Shown piece by piece: positions 33,264 through 41,984 of a stretch of DNA of 64,000 nucleotides. Source of the stretch: Nocardia brasiliensis ATCC 700358 (lineage in GTDB: Bacteria; Actinomycetota; Actinomycetes; Mycobacteriales; Mycobacteriaceae); the NCBI RefSeq assembly GCF_000250675.2, contig NC_018681.1, positions 4,712,001 through 4,776,000 of the forward strand, in the 5' to 3' direction. The notes beneath the pieces are model-generated. The model saw only the letters and a list, made by a program, of their open reading frames with translations, made no database searches and was not told the origin of the DNA. The first letter of the stretch is position 1; the number at the start of each line of letters is the position of its first letter. The translations under genes were made by a program, and so were the position numbers.

Positions 33264-34331
33264 ATGAGGCATGCGACGTCGGCAGACCCGTCCGTCCAGG
33301 CGCAGCGCATCGGCGGTGGCCGATCGGGGCTGGCCCGGTGCGTGCTCGCGGTGCTCGCGCTCACCCTGGCGGTGACCACCGCGGCATGCGGTACCGACAG
33401 TGCCGCACCGAACTCCGGCCAGCGCGGCCCCGCGACCGCGAAACTCACCGACCTCGATCCGGTACCGATCGGACCCGAGCCGGCGCCGACGCTGCCGGTG
33501 ACGGTCCGTTCCTTCGACGGCACCGACGTCACCATCACCGACGCGAGCCGCATCATCGCCGTCGACCGTTACGGCACCCTGGCCCAGGTCGTGTACGCAC
33601 TGGGCTTGGGGCCCAAGCTGATCGGGCGCGGCACCGTCGCCAACCCCGCCATCCAGAACGTGCCGATCGTGGCCGGCGGCAACGGGTCCTTGAACCTGGA
33701 AGGCGTACTCGCCCTTCGCCCTTCGGTGTTCCTGACCGACGACGTCACGGTGACGCCGCAGCTGCGTGAGCAGTTGCGCGCGGCCGGGGTGAACCTCGTC
33801 TTCTTCGATCCGAAACGGACCATGGAGGGCGTCGGCCCGCAGATCGAAGCCGTCGCCGCCGCCCTGGGTGTGCCCGATCGCGGCCGCGCGCTCGCCCAGC
33901 GCACCAGGGACGAGATCGCGGCCGCCATCGCCGCGGTGCCCAAGCAGGATCCGAAGCTGAAGATGGCGTTCCTCTACCTGCGCTCCACCGCCATCACGAT
34001 GCTGGCGGGCCCCGGCTCGGGCGCGGACACCCTGATCGCCGCGATCGGCGGGGACGACGCAGGTTCGGCGCTGTCCGAGCCGTTCATCACGATCACCAGC
34101 GAGGCCATGATCGGCGCCGCGCCGGACGTGCTCATCGTGATGTCCGACGGGCTGAAATCCGTGGGCGGGGTCGACGGGCTGGAGAAGGTGCCCGGCATCG
34201 CGCAGACACCCGCCGGACGCAACAAGCGGGTCGTCGACATGGCCGACACCGTGGTGCTCAGCTTCGGCCCCAACACCGGCCGGGTCATCACCGCGCTCAG
34301 CGAGGCCGTGTACGGCACGAAACCCGCGTGA
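33264..34331 (+). CDS. Hemin ABC transporter substrate-binding lipoprotein (HmuT-like)
   Basis: 355 residues from ATG 33264 (the frame extends upstream over the iron box). Signal peptide with lipobox TTAAC, Cys42 as the lipidated residue. Periplasmic-binding-protein class III: SRIIAVDRYGTLAQVVYALG, LNLEGVLALRPSVFLTDD, GGDDAGSALSEPFITITSEA and APDVLIVMSDGL. In this family conserved Tyr/His residues bind heme; HmuT of corynebacteria is the nearest described relative that I recall. First gene of the operon with permease and ATPase, and probably iron-repressed. Confidence 0.88.
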   Translation: MRHATSADPSVQAQRIGGGRSGLARCVLAVLALTLAVTTAACGTDSAAPNSGQRGPATAKLTDLDPVPIGPEPAPTLPVTVRSFDGTDVTITDASRIIAVDRYGTLAQVVYALGLGPKLIGRGTVANPAIQNVPIVAGGNGSLNLEGVLALRPSVFLTDDVTVTPQLREQLRAAGVNLVFFDPKRTMEGVGPQIEAVAAALGVPDRGRALAQRTRDEIAAAIAAVPKQDPKLKMAFLYLRSTAITMLAGPGSGADTLIAAIGGDDAGSALSEPFITITSEAMIGAAPDVLIVMSDGLKSVGGVDGLEKVPGIAQTPAGRNKRVVDMADTVVLSFGPNTGRVITALSEAVYGTKPA

Positions 34332-34404
34332 GCGAACGTAGTGAGCGAACCATGGCACAGTGCGCCTCGCACATGATGGAACCGAGCGCTAGCGAGGTGG
34401 AGTC
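34332..34404 (+). repeat. Short GAGCGAAC-type repeats between hmuT- and hmuU-like genes
   Basis: GAGCGAACGTAGTGAGCGAAC occurs in part as GTGAGCGAACGTAGTGAGCG, and GAGCGCTAGCGAG follows. Small dyads of this kind are common intergenic filler in actinobacteria. The permease ribosome site GAGGTGGAG sits at its end. Confidence 0.4.
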
Positions 34405-35493
34405 ATGAGCGACACCACCATCGCCACGAAGCCCGTCACTCCCGCCCCCAGATCGCGTGGACGTTCGCGCACCACAATGGTTTTCGCGGTCGCGATCCTC
34501 GGGCTGATCGGGCTCGCGCTCGCCTCCGCCGCCATCGGGCAGGTGCCGACTACTCCCGCCGAAGTGGCGGGCAGCGTGCTGCACCGGATCGGACTCGACT
34601 GGGGACCGATGCCCGCGCATCCCGCCGGTGAGGTGACGCTGTGGGAGGTGCGTTTCCCGCGGGTGCTGCTCGCGATGCTCGTCGGCGCGGCATTGGCGAC
34701 CGCGGGCGGACTGCTGCAGGGCGTGTTCGCCAATCCGCTCGCCGAACCCGGCGTGATCGGCGTGTCCGCGGGCGCGGCGGTCGGGGCGGGCACGGTCATC
34801 GTGATCGGCGGGGCGTTCGTCGCCGCCTGGTCCGTGGCCGCAGCCGCGTTCGTCGCCGGGCTGGCCACCACCGCGCTGGTGTATGTGCTGGCTCGATCCA
34901 ACGGGCGCACCGAGGTGGTCACGCTGGTGCTCACCGGCGTCGCGATCAACGCGTTCGCGGGTGGGCTCATCGCGTTCCTGCTGTTCGTCGCCTCGCCCGC
35001 CGCGCGCGATCAGATCGTGTTCTGGCAGCTGGGTTCGCTCAACGGCGCCACCTGGGATTCGGTGAGCATCGTCGCGACCCTGAGCGCCGTCGGCATCACC
35101 GCGGCCGTGCTCATCGCGCCCCGCCTGGACCTGCTCGCGCTGGGTGAGGCGGCCGCGCGGCATCTCGGCGTCGACGTGGAACGGTTGCGGCGCAACGTGA
35201 TCCTGATCGTCGCCATCCTTGCCACCGCGGGCGTCGCGTTCACCGGGATCGTGCTGTTCGTCGGCTTGATCGTGCCGCATCTGGTCCGCATGCTCGTCGG
35301 CCCCGGCCACCGCGTGCTGATCCCGTTGAGCGCGATCCTCGGCGCGGTGGTCCTGCTCGCCGCCGACGTCGCCGCCCGTTCCCTCGTGCACAACGCCGAC
35401 CTCCCGCTCGGCATGCTCACCTCCCTCATCGGCGGCCCCTTCTTCTTCTGGTTGCTCCGCCGCACCCGCGCCCGCGCCGGAGGATGGGCATGA
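34405..35493 (+). CDS. Hemin ABC transporter permease (FecCD family, HmuU-like)
   Basis: 362 residues from ATG 34405 behind GAGGTGGAG. Nine to ten membrane helices of the BtuC/FecCD family: LWEVRFPRVLLAMLVGAALA, GLLQGVFANPLAEPGVIGVS, LVLTGVAINAFAGG, LLALGEAAARHLGVDVERLR and FVGLIVPHLVRMLVGP. It forms the dimeric channel moving heme from the lipoprotein into the cytoplasm. The stop codon overlaps an ATGA start of the repeat-bearing frame at 35490. Confidence 0.92.
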   Translation: MSDTTIATKPVTPAPRSRGRSRTTMVFAVAILGLIGLALASAAIGQVPTTPAEVAGSVLHRIGLDWGPMPAHPAGEVTLWEVRFPRVLLAMLVGAALATAGGLLQGVFANPLAEPGVIGVSAGAAVGAGTVIVIGGAFVAAWSVAAAAFVAGLATTALVYVLARSNGRTEVVTLVLTGVAINAFAGGLIAFLLFVASPAARDQIVFWQLGSLNGATWDSVSIVATLSAVGITAAVLIAPRLDLLALGEAAARHLGVDVERLRRNVILIVAILATAGVAFTGIVLFVGLIVPHLVRMLVGPGHRVLIPLSAILGAVVLLAADVAARSLVHNADLPLGMLTSLIGGPFFFWLLRRTRARAGGWA

Positions 35494-36044
35494 GCGCCGT
35501 GTGGGGAGGTGCGTCCGGCGTCGGCAAGTCGGCGTTCTTCGTGCTCGACGACGCGGATATCGCGGCAGTCCGTGCGTTGGGCGACCCAATCATCGCGACA
35601 GCCGGTGCGGTGGCGGCGTTTTCAGCGCCCGCCGGACAGGGTTGCGCCATCAGTTCGGCGCAGCAACCGATTGGGTGCGAGTCGACGCGATCGACGGGGC
35701 GTTCCTCGGAGTCGCGATCCGGCGCCGTGGTGGCCGCGGATATCGTGGCAGCTGGTGCGCTGGCGGCGTTTTCAATGCCCGCCGGACAAGGTTGCGCCAT
35801 CAGATCGACGCAGCAACCGATTGGGAACGAGTCGACGCGGCGTTCCTCGAAGTCGCGGCCTGACACCATGGTCGTCGCGGCGCGCATCCCGGATCGGCTC
35901 CCAGAACGACACTTCGCGCGCGGCGCGTCTGTACCGATCAGCGCCGGTTGTTTCCCACAGGCAGGCCGGGTAGCTGCCACAGAGGTGCAGTCGACGCGAA
36001 GTTTCTGGGGGGCATGGGTGCTGGGTGTGCGAGGTGGTCGATGA
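35490..36044 (+). CDS. Repeat-bearing open frame between permease and ATPase (insertion?)
   Basis: 184 codons. It starts in an ATGA overlap with the permease stop and ends in an ATGA overlap with the ATPase start, so it is open across the entire gap. It contains a 150-bp duplication giving two copies of a segment such as VAAFSAPAGQGCAISSAQQP and LAAFSMPAGQGCAIRSTQQP. No domain recognised. It may be a real coupled gene, or noncoding repeats that happen to keep the frame open; the opposite strand is also open here. Confidence 0.35.
   Translation: MSAVWGGASGVGKSAFFVLDDADIAAVRALGDPIIATAGAVAAFSAPAGQGCAISSAQQPIGCESTRSTGRSSESRSGAVVAADIVAAGALAAFSMPAGQGCAIRSTQQPIGNESTRRSSKSRPDTMVVAARIPDRLPERHFARGASVPISAGCFPQAGRVAATEVQSTRSFWGAWVLGVRGGR
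35555..35880. repeat. Imperfect 150-bp direct repeat, two copies
   Basis: Copy 1 runs about 35601-35720 and copy 2 about 35751-35865, offset 150 bp, around 85-90% identical by eye; copy 1 has 10 extra bases near 35691. GCGGATATCG(C/T)GGCA precedes both. Shared landmarks are GGCGGCGTTTTCA, GGTTGCGCCATCAG and CAGCAACCGATTGGG. No transposase or terminal inverted repeats. Confidence 0.6.
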
Positions 36045-36889
36045 GCGGGGTGCGGCAGGTGTTCGCGCGGACGCATGAGGTGCCGGTGGCGCCGGAGGCG
36101 GGCGCGGTGACGTTGCGCGCGCGGGGGGTGAGCGTGGAGCGGCGCGGGGCGCACAGTGCGCAGCGGCGGGTGCTCGAAGACGTCGACTTCGACGTGGTCG
36201 CCGGGGAGATCGTCGCGCTGGTCGGACCGAACGGGGCAGGCAAGTCCACCTTGCTGGCCGCACTGGCCGGGGAACTCACGCCCAGCACCGGCGTGATCGA
36301 ACTCGAAGGGCACGCGCTCACCCACTGGTCGCCGCTGGACATGGCCCGCCGGCGCGCCGTGCTCCCCCAAACCCACACCGTCGGTTTCCCGTTCACCGCG
36401 CGCGAGGTCGTCGCGATGGGCCGCGCGCCATGGCTGCGCACCGAACGCCGAGAACTCGACGACGAACGGATCGCCGCCGCGCTGACCGCCGCCGACGTGG
36501 AACATCTTGCCGCCCGGTCGTTTCCGACCCTGTCCGGCGGCGAACGCGCCCGCGTGGCACTGGCCCGGGTGCTCGCACAGGACACCGGCACCCTGCTGCT
36601 GGACGAACCCACCGCCGCCCTCGACCTCGGTCACCAGGAAGCCGTGCTGCACCTGGCCACCGCCCGCGCCCGCGCCGGTGCCGCCGTCGTCATCGTCCTG
36701 CACGACCTCGGCATCGCCGCCGCCTACGCCGACCGCGTAGCCGTCCTCGAGTCGGGCCGCATCGCCGCCGACGGCCCGCCCCGCAAGGTCCTCACCACCG
36801 ACCTCCTCACCCGCGTCTACCAGCACCCCGTCGAAGTCCTCGACCACCCCGAAACCGGCGCCCAACTCGTCCTGCCCGTCCGCCGCTGA
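36041..36889 (+). CDS. Hemin ABC transporter ATP-binding protein (HmuV-like)
   Basis: 282 residues from ATG 36041 behind GAGGTGG. All ATPase motifs are present: Walker A GPNGAGKST (62-70), Q-loop LPQTHT (108-113), signature LSGGERARVALARVLAQ (164-180), Walker B LLLDEPTAALD (185-195) and H-loop VLHDLGIAAAYADR. It energises heme import with the permease at 34405. An extra N-terminal stretch of about 22 residues precedes the domain. It is separated from the permease by the repeat-bearing segment but probably still co-transcribed. Confidence 0.92.
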   Translation: MSGVRQVFARTHEVPVAPEAGAVTLRARGVSVERRGAHSAQRRVLEDVDFDVVAGEIVALVGPNGAGKSTLLAALAGELTPSTGVIELEGHALTHWSPLDMARRRAVLPQTHTVGFPFTAREVVAMGRAPWLRTERRELDDERIAAALTAADVEHLAARSFPTLSGGERARVALARVLAQDTGTLLLDEPTAALDLGHQEAVLHLATARARAGAAVVIVLHDLGIAAAYADRVAVLESGRIAADGPPRKVLTTDLLTRVYQHPVEVLDHPETGAQLVLPVRR

Positions 36890-36944
36890 ACGTCAGGTGA
36901 TCACCAGGTACTGGCGGTGCCGGGCGCTCGGCCGAACTCGGTGC

Positions 36945-37700
36945 TCAGCCGGGCAGGGCCGCGCGGCGCAGGATGTCGATCTCGCCGCCCGGGGAGGTCG
37001 GGTCGAAGCCGTGCTCGGTGAGCCAGCGGATGCCGCGCAAGCTGCGCAGGGACCACCAGGCGCGGATCACCTCGCGGTCGACCTCGGTGCCGTAACCGGC
37101 CAGCACATCATCGAGATGCTCCGGGTGCCCGAGCGTCAAGGTGGCGAGGTCGAACAGGGCATCGCCGCAGGCCGCCTCGGTCCAGTCGAGCACTCCGGTG
37201 ACCTCGTCACCGTCGACGAACACGTGCGCGACCTGAAGATCGCTGTGCGTGAACACCGGCGTCCACGGTCGCAGCGCGGCCTCCGCGATCCGGCGATTGC
37301 GCATGACCACCTCGACAGGGAGAACGCCATTGGCGACGATCCATTCGCATTCGCCGTCCAATTCCGCGGCAAGGCTCTCGATGGTGCGACCGGGCCAGGG
37401 TGGCAGCGGCGCATCGTGCAGTCTGCGTACCACCGCGCCCGCCGCCGCCCACGCCGCCCGCGACGCGGTCGAAGGTCGACCGAGCCGGCCGAGCGGCGTG
37501 CCGCGAAGCGCGGCGAGCGCGAGCACAGGCGGCTTACGCCACAACACTTCCGGCGTCGGAATAGGTGCCAACTCCATCGCCTCGACCTCGACGTCGGTCC
37601 GCCCCTGATCTCCGTCGACCTTCAGAAACACCTCCCCGACCCGCAAGGTCGCACAAGCGTGATGCGCGACGACAACCTCGACCTCTCCCACGCCAGCCAT
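36945..37700 (-). CDS. Aminoglycoside phosphotransferase-family kinase
   Basis: 251 residues. Kinase-like fold: LRVGEVFLKVDGDQ holds the ATP-binding Lys, LHDAPLPPWPG, then Brenner motif VFTHSDLQVAHVFVDGDEV with catalytic Asp, and GVLDWTEAACGDALFDLATL with the metal Asp. The second catalytic position normally Asn (HGDLHPGN) reads His here, which is unusual but occurs. Substrate is not evident (sugar, amino alcohol or antibiotic). Monocistronic. Confidence 0.82.
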   Translation of the reverse strand: MAGVGEVEVVVAHHACATLRVGEVFLKVDGDQGRTDVEVEAMELAPIPTPEVLWRKPPVLALAALRGTPLGRLGRPSTASRAAWAAAGAVVRRLHDAPLPPWPGRTIESLAAELDGECEWIVANGVLPVEVVMRNRRIAEAALRPWTPVFTHSDLQVAHVFVDGDEVTGVLDWTEAACGDALFDLATLTLGHPEHLDDVLAGYGTEVDREVIRAWWSLRSLRGIRWLTEHGFDPTSPGGEIDILRRAALPG

Positions 37701-37775
37701 TATCGCCAGCGGCGCCGGCCGGTGTCGCCAGGTTTATCGCCGTTCGAGGGGCGATGTCACGGATGACGACCATGG

Positions 37776-38225
37776 TCAACCCTCGCGCGACGACGGCTCG
37801 AAGGCTTGGGCTACCGACAGGCTGTCCTCGTAGACGTGATGCCTTGTGATGAGGCCGTTCTCGACGGTGACGTGCAGGGCGAAGCGGGATCGGTAGGCGC
37901 GGCGGGTGGGGCGGGCCGTTTGGCGGATCTCGCCGAGGATCACCGCATCAGGGCCGTCGACGAGGACGCGTTCGATGACGGTGCCGACTTCCTCGGGCAC
38001 ATGGTGGCGGGCGATCTCGCGGAAATGCTCGGCGGCGTCCGCGCGCGTCGCACGATGCCGGATCCAGGGCGTCGCCGTGCGCCCGTGCTCGTTCTCGGGC
38101 CAATCCAGTTTCCAGTCGCTCACCGGCGCGTAGAGCGCGGCGATCGCCTCCGCGTCACCCGCCCCGATCCGCTCGAGCAGTTCCGCCACGACGGCACGCG
38201 TCGCACTTGCCTCCACAACATTCAC
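37776..38225 (-). CDS. SnoaL/NTF2-like protein
   Basis: 149 residues from GTG 38225, chosen because AGGGGAG lies 9 bases upstream; two in-frame starts further up (38246, 38255) are possible. Cone-shaped NTF2-like fold: VAELLERIGAGDAEAIAALY, an acidic loop DWKLDWPENEH, AAEHFREIARHHVPEEV, FALHVTVENGLITRHHVYED. Members are isomerases, hydrolases or ligand carriers; the function here is unknown. A strong palindrome (38260-38276) overlaps the probable promoter. Confidence 0.82.
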   Translation of the reverse strand: MNVVEASATRAVVAELLERIGAGDAEAIAALYAPVSDWKLDWPENEHGRTATPWIRHRATRADAAEHFREIARHHVPEEVGTVIERVLVDGPDAVILGEIRQTARPTRRAYRSRFALHVTVENGLITRHHVYEDSLSVAQAFEPSSREG

Positions 38226-38259
38226 CCGGCCACTCTCCCCTGCCATTCGGACCACGTCG

Positions 38260-38276
38260 ATTACCTGCGAGGTAAT
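38260..38276. promoter_or_regulatory. 17-bp palindrome upstream of the SnoaL-like gene
   Basis: ATTACCTGCGAGGTAAT, perfect 7+3+7 inverted repeat, 35 bases upstream of the GTG start and AT-rich compared with its surroundings. Fits a MarR-, HxlR- or TetR-type dimer site; no regulator gene is next to it. Confidence 0.55.
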
Positions 38277-38561
38277 ACCGCTCGTTCACCGCCGCCCACG
38301 GCGCGACGGGTCGTCGGCGGCCGCAGACACGTTGGTCTCCAGCACATCTCGCCAGCACCCCCTCCGGTCGGCCGGGTCATTCGTCCGATCGGCTGGTTCC
38401 GCCGGCTGTTCTCGGCTCCTAGATTCGAAGCATGCTCAGGTTCGTCTGCCCGTTCGGAGCCTGACGTGGGTGACCACCGGCGTCCAGCGTCGGTCGGCAC
38501 GCAACCGGCAGACGAGGCATCAGACTCTGTCCGCCCTGGCCTACTTTTGTGGAGAACGATC

Positions 38562-39437
38562 ATGGTCACTGAATTCCGTTTCGGCATCAACATGGGGTTT
38601 CCGGGTTCGCGCGACCGGTGGGTGCAGAAGGCCCGGCGTGCGGAAGCCCTCGGTTACGACGTGCTCTCGGTACCCGACCATCTCGGTTTGCCCGCACCGT
38701 TTCCGAGTCTGTCGCTGGCGGCGGACTCGACCGAGCGGATCACCGTGGGCACCTTCGTGTTGAATACGCCGTTCTACAATCCGGTGCTGCTGGCCCGTGA
38801 CGTCGCGGCGCTGGATCAATTCACCGGCGGCAGACTGGAACTGGGGCTGGGTGCGGGCTATGTGGAGCACGAGTTCGACGCCGCCGGGATTCCGATGCCC
38901 AGCCCGCGCGCCCGCGTCGACCACCTCGAGCAGACCGTACGCACCATGCGCGAACTCTTCGCCGACCCGGCGTACCAACCGGCGCCCACCAAGCCGGAGG
39001 GCCCGCCGCTGATGCTCGCCGGGTCGGGAAACCGCCTGCTGGCCTTGGCCGCTGAGCACGCCGATGTGATCGCGCTGCCCGGTGCGGCGATCGGGGCGAA
39101 CGGCCTGCCGAACGCCATGCTCCCGGACGAACTCGCCGAACGTGTCGACTATCTGCACGGATTGCTCGGCGACCGCCGCGACCAGGTGGAACTCAATCTC
39201 CTGGTGTACGCGGTCGCCGACCCCGCCGAGCGGGACACCCTGCCCGACCGGGTGCGCCGATTCCAGCCCGGTTTCACCGACGACCGGATCGCTGCCACCC
39301 CAAGCGTTCTCGTAGGCGCACCGCACCAGATCGCCGACCGGGTACGCGAGATCCGCGACCGCTTCGGCATCACCTACTTCACGATGCTGGAACCGGATAT
39401 GGAGGCGTTCGCCCCGGTGATCGAACTCCTGAGGTAG
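38562..39437 (+). CDS. LLM-class F420-dependent oxidoreductase (MSMEG_2516-like)
   Basis: 291 residues from ATG 38562 with GGAGA 7 bases upstream; the frame is open far upstream without a signal. Luciferase-like barrel: FRFGINMGFPGSRDRWVQKA, VLSVPDHLGLPAPFPSLSLA, TFVLNTPFYNPVLLARDVAA, RLELGLGAGYVEHEFDAAGI and PPLMLAGSGNRLLALAAEHA. It fits the actinobacterial F420 subfamily TIGR03621. Substrate unknown. Ends 4 bases before the convergent YrdB gene. Confidence 0.88.
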   Translation: MVTEFRFGINMGFPGSRDRWVQKARRAEALGYDVLSVPDHLGLPAPFPSLSLAADSTERITVGTFVLNTPFYNPVLLARDVAALDQFTGGRLELGLGAGYVEHEFDAAGIPMPSPRARVDHLEQTVRTMRELFADPAYQPAPTKPEGPPLMLAGSGNRLLALAAEHADVIALPGAAIGANGLPNAMLPDELAERVDYLHGLLGDRRDQVELNLLVYAVADPAERDTLPDRVRRFQPGFTDDRIAATPSVLVGAPHQIADRVREIRDRFGITYFTMLEPDMEAFAPVIELLR

Positions 39438-39440
39438 CCA

Positions 39441-39809
39441 CTACTCGTCGACGGACGGCGCGGGGTCGACGTTCAGTCCGCCCTGGATCAGCACGCGCAT
39501 AACGGCATTCACGGCCCAGACGGCGAAGAACAGCACTCCGGCCAGCGGGCTGACGGCGGCGGACCAGGCCAGCGCGCCACCGCCGAACCAGATCAGTTCC
39601 AGCGCAACACGCCACGCGCCCGTGAGCGGGAATCGTGCGTCGGCAGCCGCACCGAACATCGCCCACATGAGGATGAACAGCAGCGGCGCCAGCACACCCG
39701 CGACCACCCGCACCACCAGCCCGCCGGATACCGAGAATCCCCAAACAGCAACGCCCGCAATGACTCCCAATTCCAGTAGAAACATCACGACAAGGTTGAC
39801 GGCACGCAC
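39441..39809 (-). CDS. YrdB-family membrane protein (DUF2568)
   Basis: 122 residues, four predicted transmembrane segments (about 3-24, 32-54, 66-84, 88-108). The N-terminal ELGVIAGVAVWGF and the central LTGAWRVALELIWFGGGALA are characteristic of DUF2568/YrdB. Function unknown. Ten bases downstream of the MMPL gene end on the same strand, so likely the last gene of that operon. Confidence 0.85.
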   Translation of the reverse strand: MRAVNLVVMFLLELGVIAGVAVWGFSVSGGLVVRVVAGVLAPLLFILMWAMFGAAADARFPLTGAWRVALELIWFGGGALAWSAAVSPLAGVLFFAVWAVNAVMRVLIQGGLNVDPAPSVDE

Positions 39810-39818
39810 GAATCCCCC

Positions 39819-41972
39819 TCAGCGCCAGACGATCTTCAACACCGCGGGCGTCAGCAGCATGCGGATGACGGTGGCATCGAGGATGAGCGCGGCGATCATC
39901 CCGTAGGCGATGTATTTCATCAGCACCAGATCGGAGAAGCCGAACGCGCCGGTGACGACGATGAGAATGGCTGCGGCAGAGGTGATCACGCCGCCGGTGT
40001 GCGCGATACCGTACCGGATCGCCTCGGGCGGGTCGGCGCCGCCGGCGCGGGCTTCGGCCACCCGGGACAGCAGGAACACCTCGTAGTCGGTGGACAGGCC
40101 GAACACCACGGTCACGATCAACGCCAGGACCGCGAACATCAACGGGCCCGGGGTGAAATGGAAGATCCCCGACCCGTGCCCCTCGACGAACACCCAGGTG
40201 AGCACACCGAGGGTGGACACCAGACTCAGCGCGCTCATGGCCACGGCCTTGACCGCCAGCACGATCGACCGGAACGCCGCGTACATCAGTGCCAGCGCCG
40301 CGGCCGCGAGCAACGCCACCAGCACCGGCAGTCCCCGCAGCAACCCGTTGATGCTGTCGCGTTCGAGCGCGGGCACCCCCGCGACCATGACGCGCACGCC
40401 GGGCGGTTCCGGTATCGCGCGCAGCGCGTCGATCACCCGATCGGAGTCCTGTTTGTCCACCAGTCCGGCCTGTAGCACGTTGATGCCGTCCTTGGTCGCC
40501 ACCGACGGCTCGAATCGTCCGGTGAGTCCCGGTATCTGGCTGGCTTCGTAGCGAATATCGCTGAGCTGCTGCGGATTCGCGCCGAGCACGAGCAGTTTCA
40601 GCGGTTCGGTGCGGAAACTGGGGAACAGTTCGTCGAATCGTTCCTGGGCGACCCGGGCCGGGTTCTGCGCGCCGAGATACTTCTCACTGATCCCGCCGAA
40701 TTCGATGTGCCGGAACGGAATACTCAGCGCCAGCAGTGCGAGCACGATCGGCACCGCGACAGCCCAGGGCTTGCGCATCGACCATTGCGCGAGGCGGGAG
40801 AAGAAGCCCGCGTCGATCTGCGCCTCGGTTTTGGTGCGGGAGAACCGTTTCCAGCCCAGGAAGTCGATGCGTCGCCCCGCGATGCTCAGCGCGGCGGGCA
40901 GCGCCGTCACCGAGAGCAGCGCGGCGAGCAGCACCGAACTGATGCCGCCGTAGGGCACCGAGCGCAGCACCCCGTTCGGGAAGATGAACAGCGCGGCCAA
41001 GCTGACCGCGATGATCGCCGCGGAGAACAGCACGGTGCGTCCGGCCGTGGCGACGGTGCGCGCGGTCGCCTCCTCGACGGTGTGCCCGGCCGCGAGTTCC
41101 TCCCGGAACCGGGTGACGGTGAACAGCCCGTAGTCGATCGCGAGCCCGAGACTGACCAGCGTCATCACCGTGCTCGCGAAGACGTTCACGTCGATGAAGC
41201 CGGTGAGCACCCGCATGATGCCCGCGGTGCCCATGATCGTCATGCCGCCGATCAGCACCGGCAGCAACGCGCCCACCACGCCGCCGAACACGAAGTACAG
41301 CAGGATCGCCACCAGCGGCAGCGCGATCAGTTCGGCCCGGTGGATGTCGTTCTGCATGCCGGTGTTCAGCCCGGCCAGCACCGGCTGCAACCCGGCCAGC
41401 TGGACCGTCGTACCGCCGGGACCACCACCGTCGTGCCCGGCGCCGAGGTGATCCTTGATCGCGGCGTAGTTCTCCACGGTGGCGGTGCCTTCACCACGCA
41501 GTCCGATGCTGGCGAACGCGTGCGTGCGCGAGGCGTCGGTGGCGTTGGCGGCGAACGGGCTGTCCCAGTAGCTGTCGATCTTCAGGATGCGCTCGGGGAA
41601 CCGAGCCAGCAGCTCGTTCAGCGCGCCGGTCACGGCCGCCCGCACCGCGGGATCGTCGACCGTCGTGCCCGCGGGCACCGTGTAGAGCAGGATCAGGTCG
41701 CTGTCGGTGTCCCGGCCGAAGGTGGCGTCGGCGATCTTCGAGGCGGCCACCGATTCGCTCGACTCGTCGAACCAGCCCTCCTGGGTCAACCGGCCCGCGA
41801 GGTCACGGCCGAACAGCCCCGACAGCACCACCGCCAACGCGAACACCGCAAGCACGGCGAAGCGATGCCGATAGACGCCTCGTCCCCAGCGCAGCAGCCC
41901 GCTGTGCAGCTTCGACTCCCCTCGCGCGGCACGTGGCCCCGCCTCGACGCGCCCGCTGCGCAGATCTGACAC
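39819..41972 (-). CDS. MMPL-family RND transporter
   Basis: 717 residues with about twelve membrane segments in the RND pattern: one near 35-55, a large outside loop, five at about 185-370, one near 400, a second loop, and five at 540-715. Typical MMPL elements are IDYGLFTVTRFREELAAGH with the proton-relay Asp-Tyr pair and, in the second half, FGLSTDYEVFLLSRVAEARA with the second Asp-Tyr pair. It probably exports a lipid or small hydrophobic molecule. It is shorter than MmpL3 and lacks a long C-terminal tail. Start GTG 41972 lies 12 bases after the lipoprotein stop, so the two are one operon. Confidence 0.92.
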   Translation of the reverse strand: MSDLRSGRVEAGPRAARGESKLHSGLLRWGRGVYRHRFAVLAVFALAVVLSGLFGRDLAGRLTQEGWFDESSESVAASKIADATFGRDTDSDLILLYTVPAGTTVDDPAVRAAVTGALNELLARFPERILKIDSYWDSPFAANATDASRTHAFASIGLRGEGTATVENYAAIKDHLGAGHDGGGPGGTTVQLAGLQPVLAGLNTGMQNDIHRAELIALPLVAILLYFVFGGVVGALLPVLIGGMTIMGTAGIMRVLTGFIDVNVFASTVMTLVSLGLAIDYGLFTVTRFREELAAGHTVEEATARTVATAGRTVLFSAAIIAVSLAALFIFPNGVLRSVPYGGISSVLLAALLSVTALPAALSIAGRRIDFLGWKRFSRTKTEAQIDAGFFSRLAQWSMRKPWAVAVPIVLALLALSIPFRHIEFGGISEKYLGAQNPARVAQERFDELFPSFRTEPLKLLVLGANPQQLSDIRYEASQIPGLTGRFEPSVATKDGINVLQAGLVDKQDSDRVIDALRAIPEPPGVRVMVAGVPALERDSINGLLRGLPVLVALLAAAALALMYAAFRSIVLAVKAVAMSALSLVSTLGVLTWVFVEGHGSGIFHFTPGPLMFAVLALIVTVVFGLSTDYEVFLLSRVAEARAGGADPPEAIRYGIAHTGGVITSAAAILIVVTGAFGFSDLVLMKYIAYGMIAALILDATVIRMLLTPAVLKIVWR

Positions 41973-41984
41973 GATCGGGCCGGG

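Noticed and set aside
32655..34358. 567-codon minus-strand frame across the aldo/keto reductase and HmuT-like genes
   Set aside because: It spans two well-supported plus-strand genes and is Arg/Gly/His-rich, the usual antisense artefact in GC-rich DNA.
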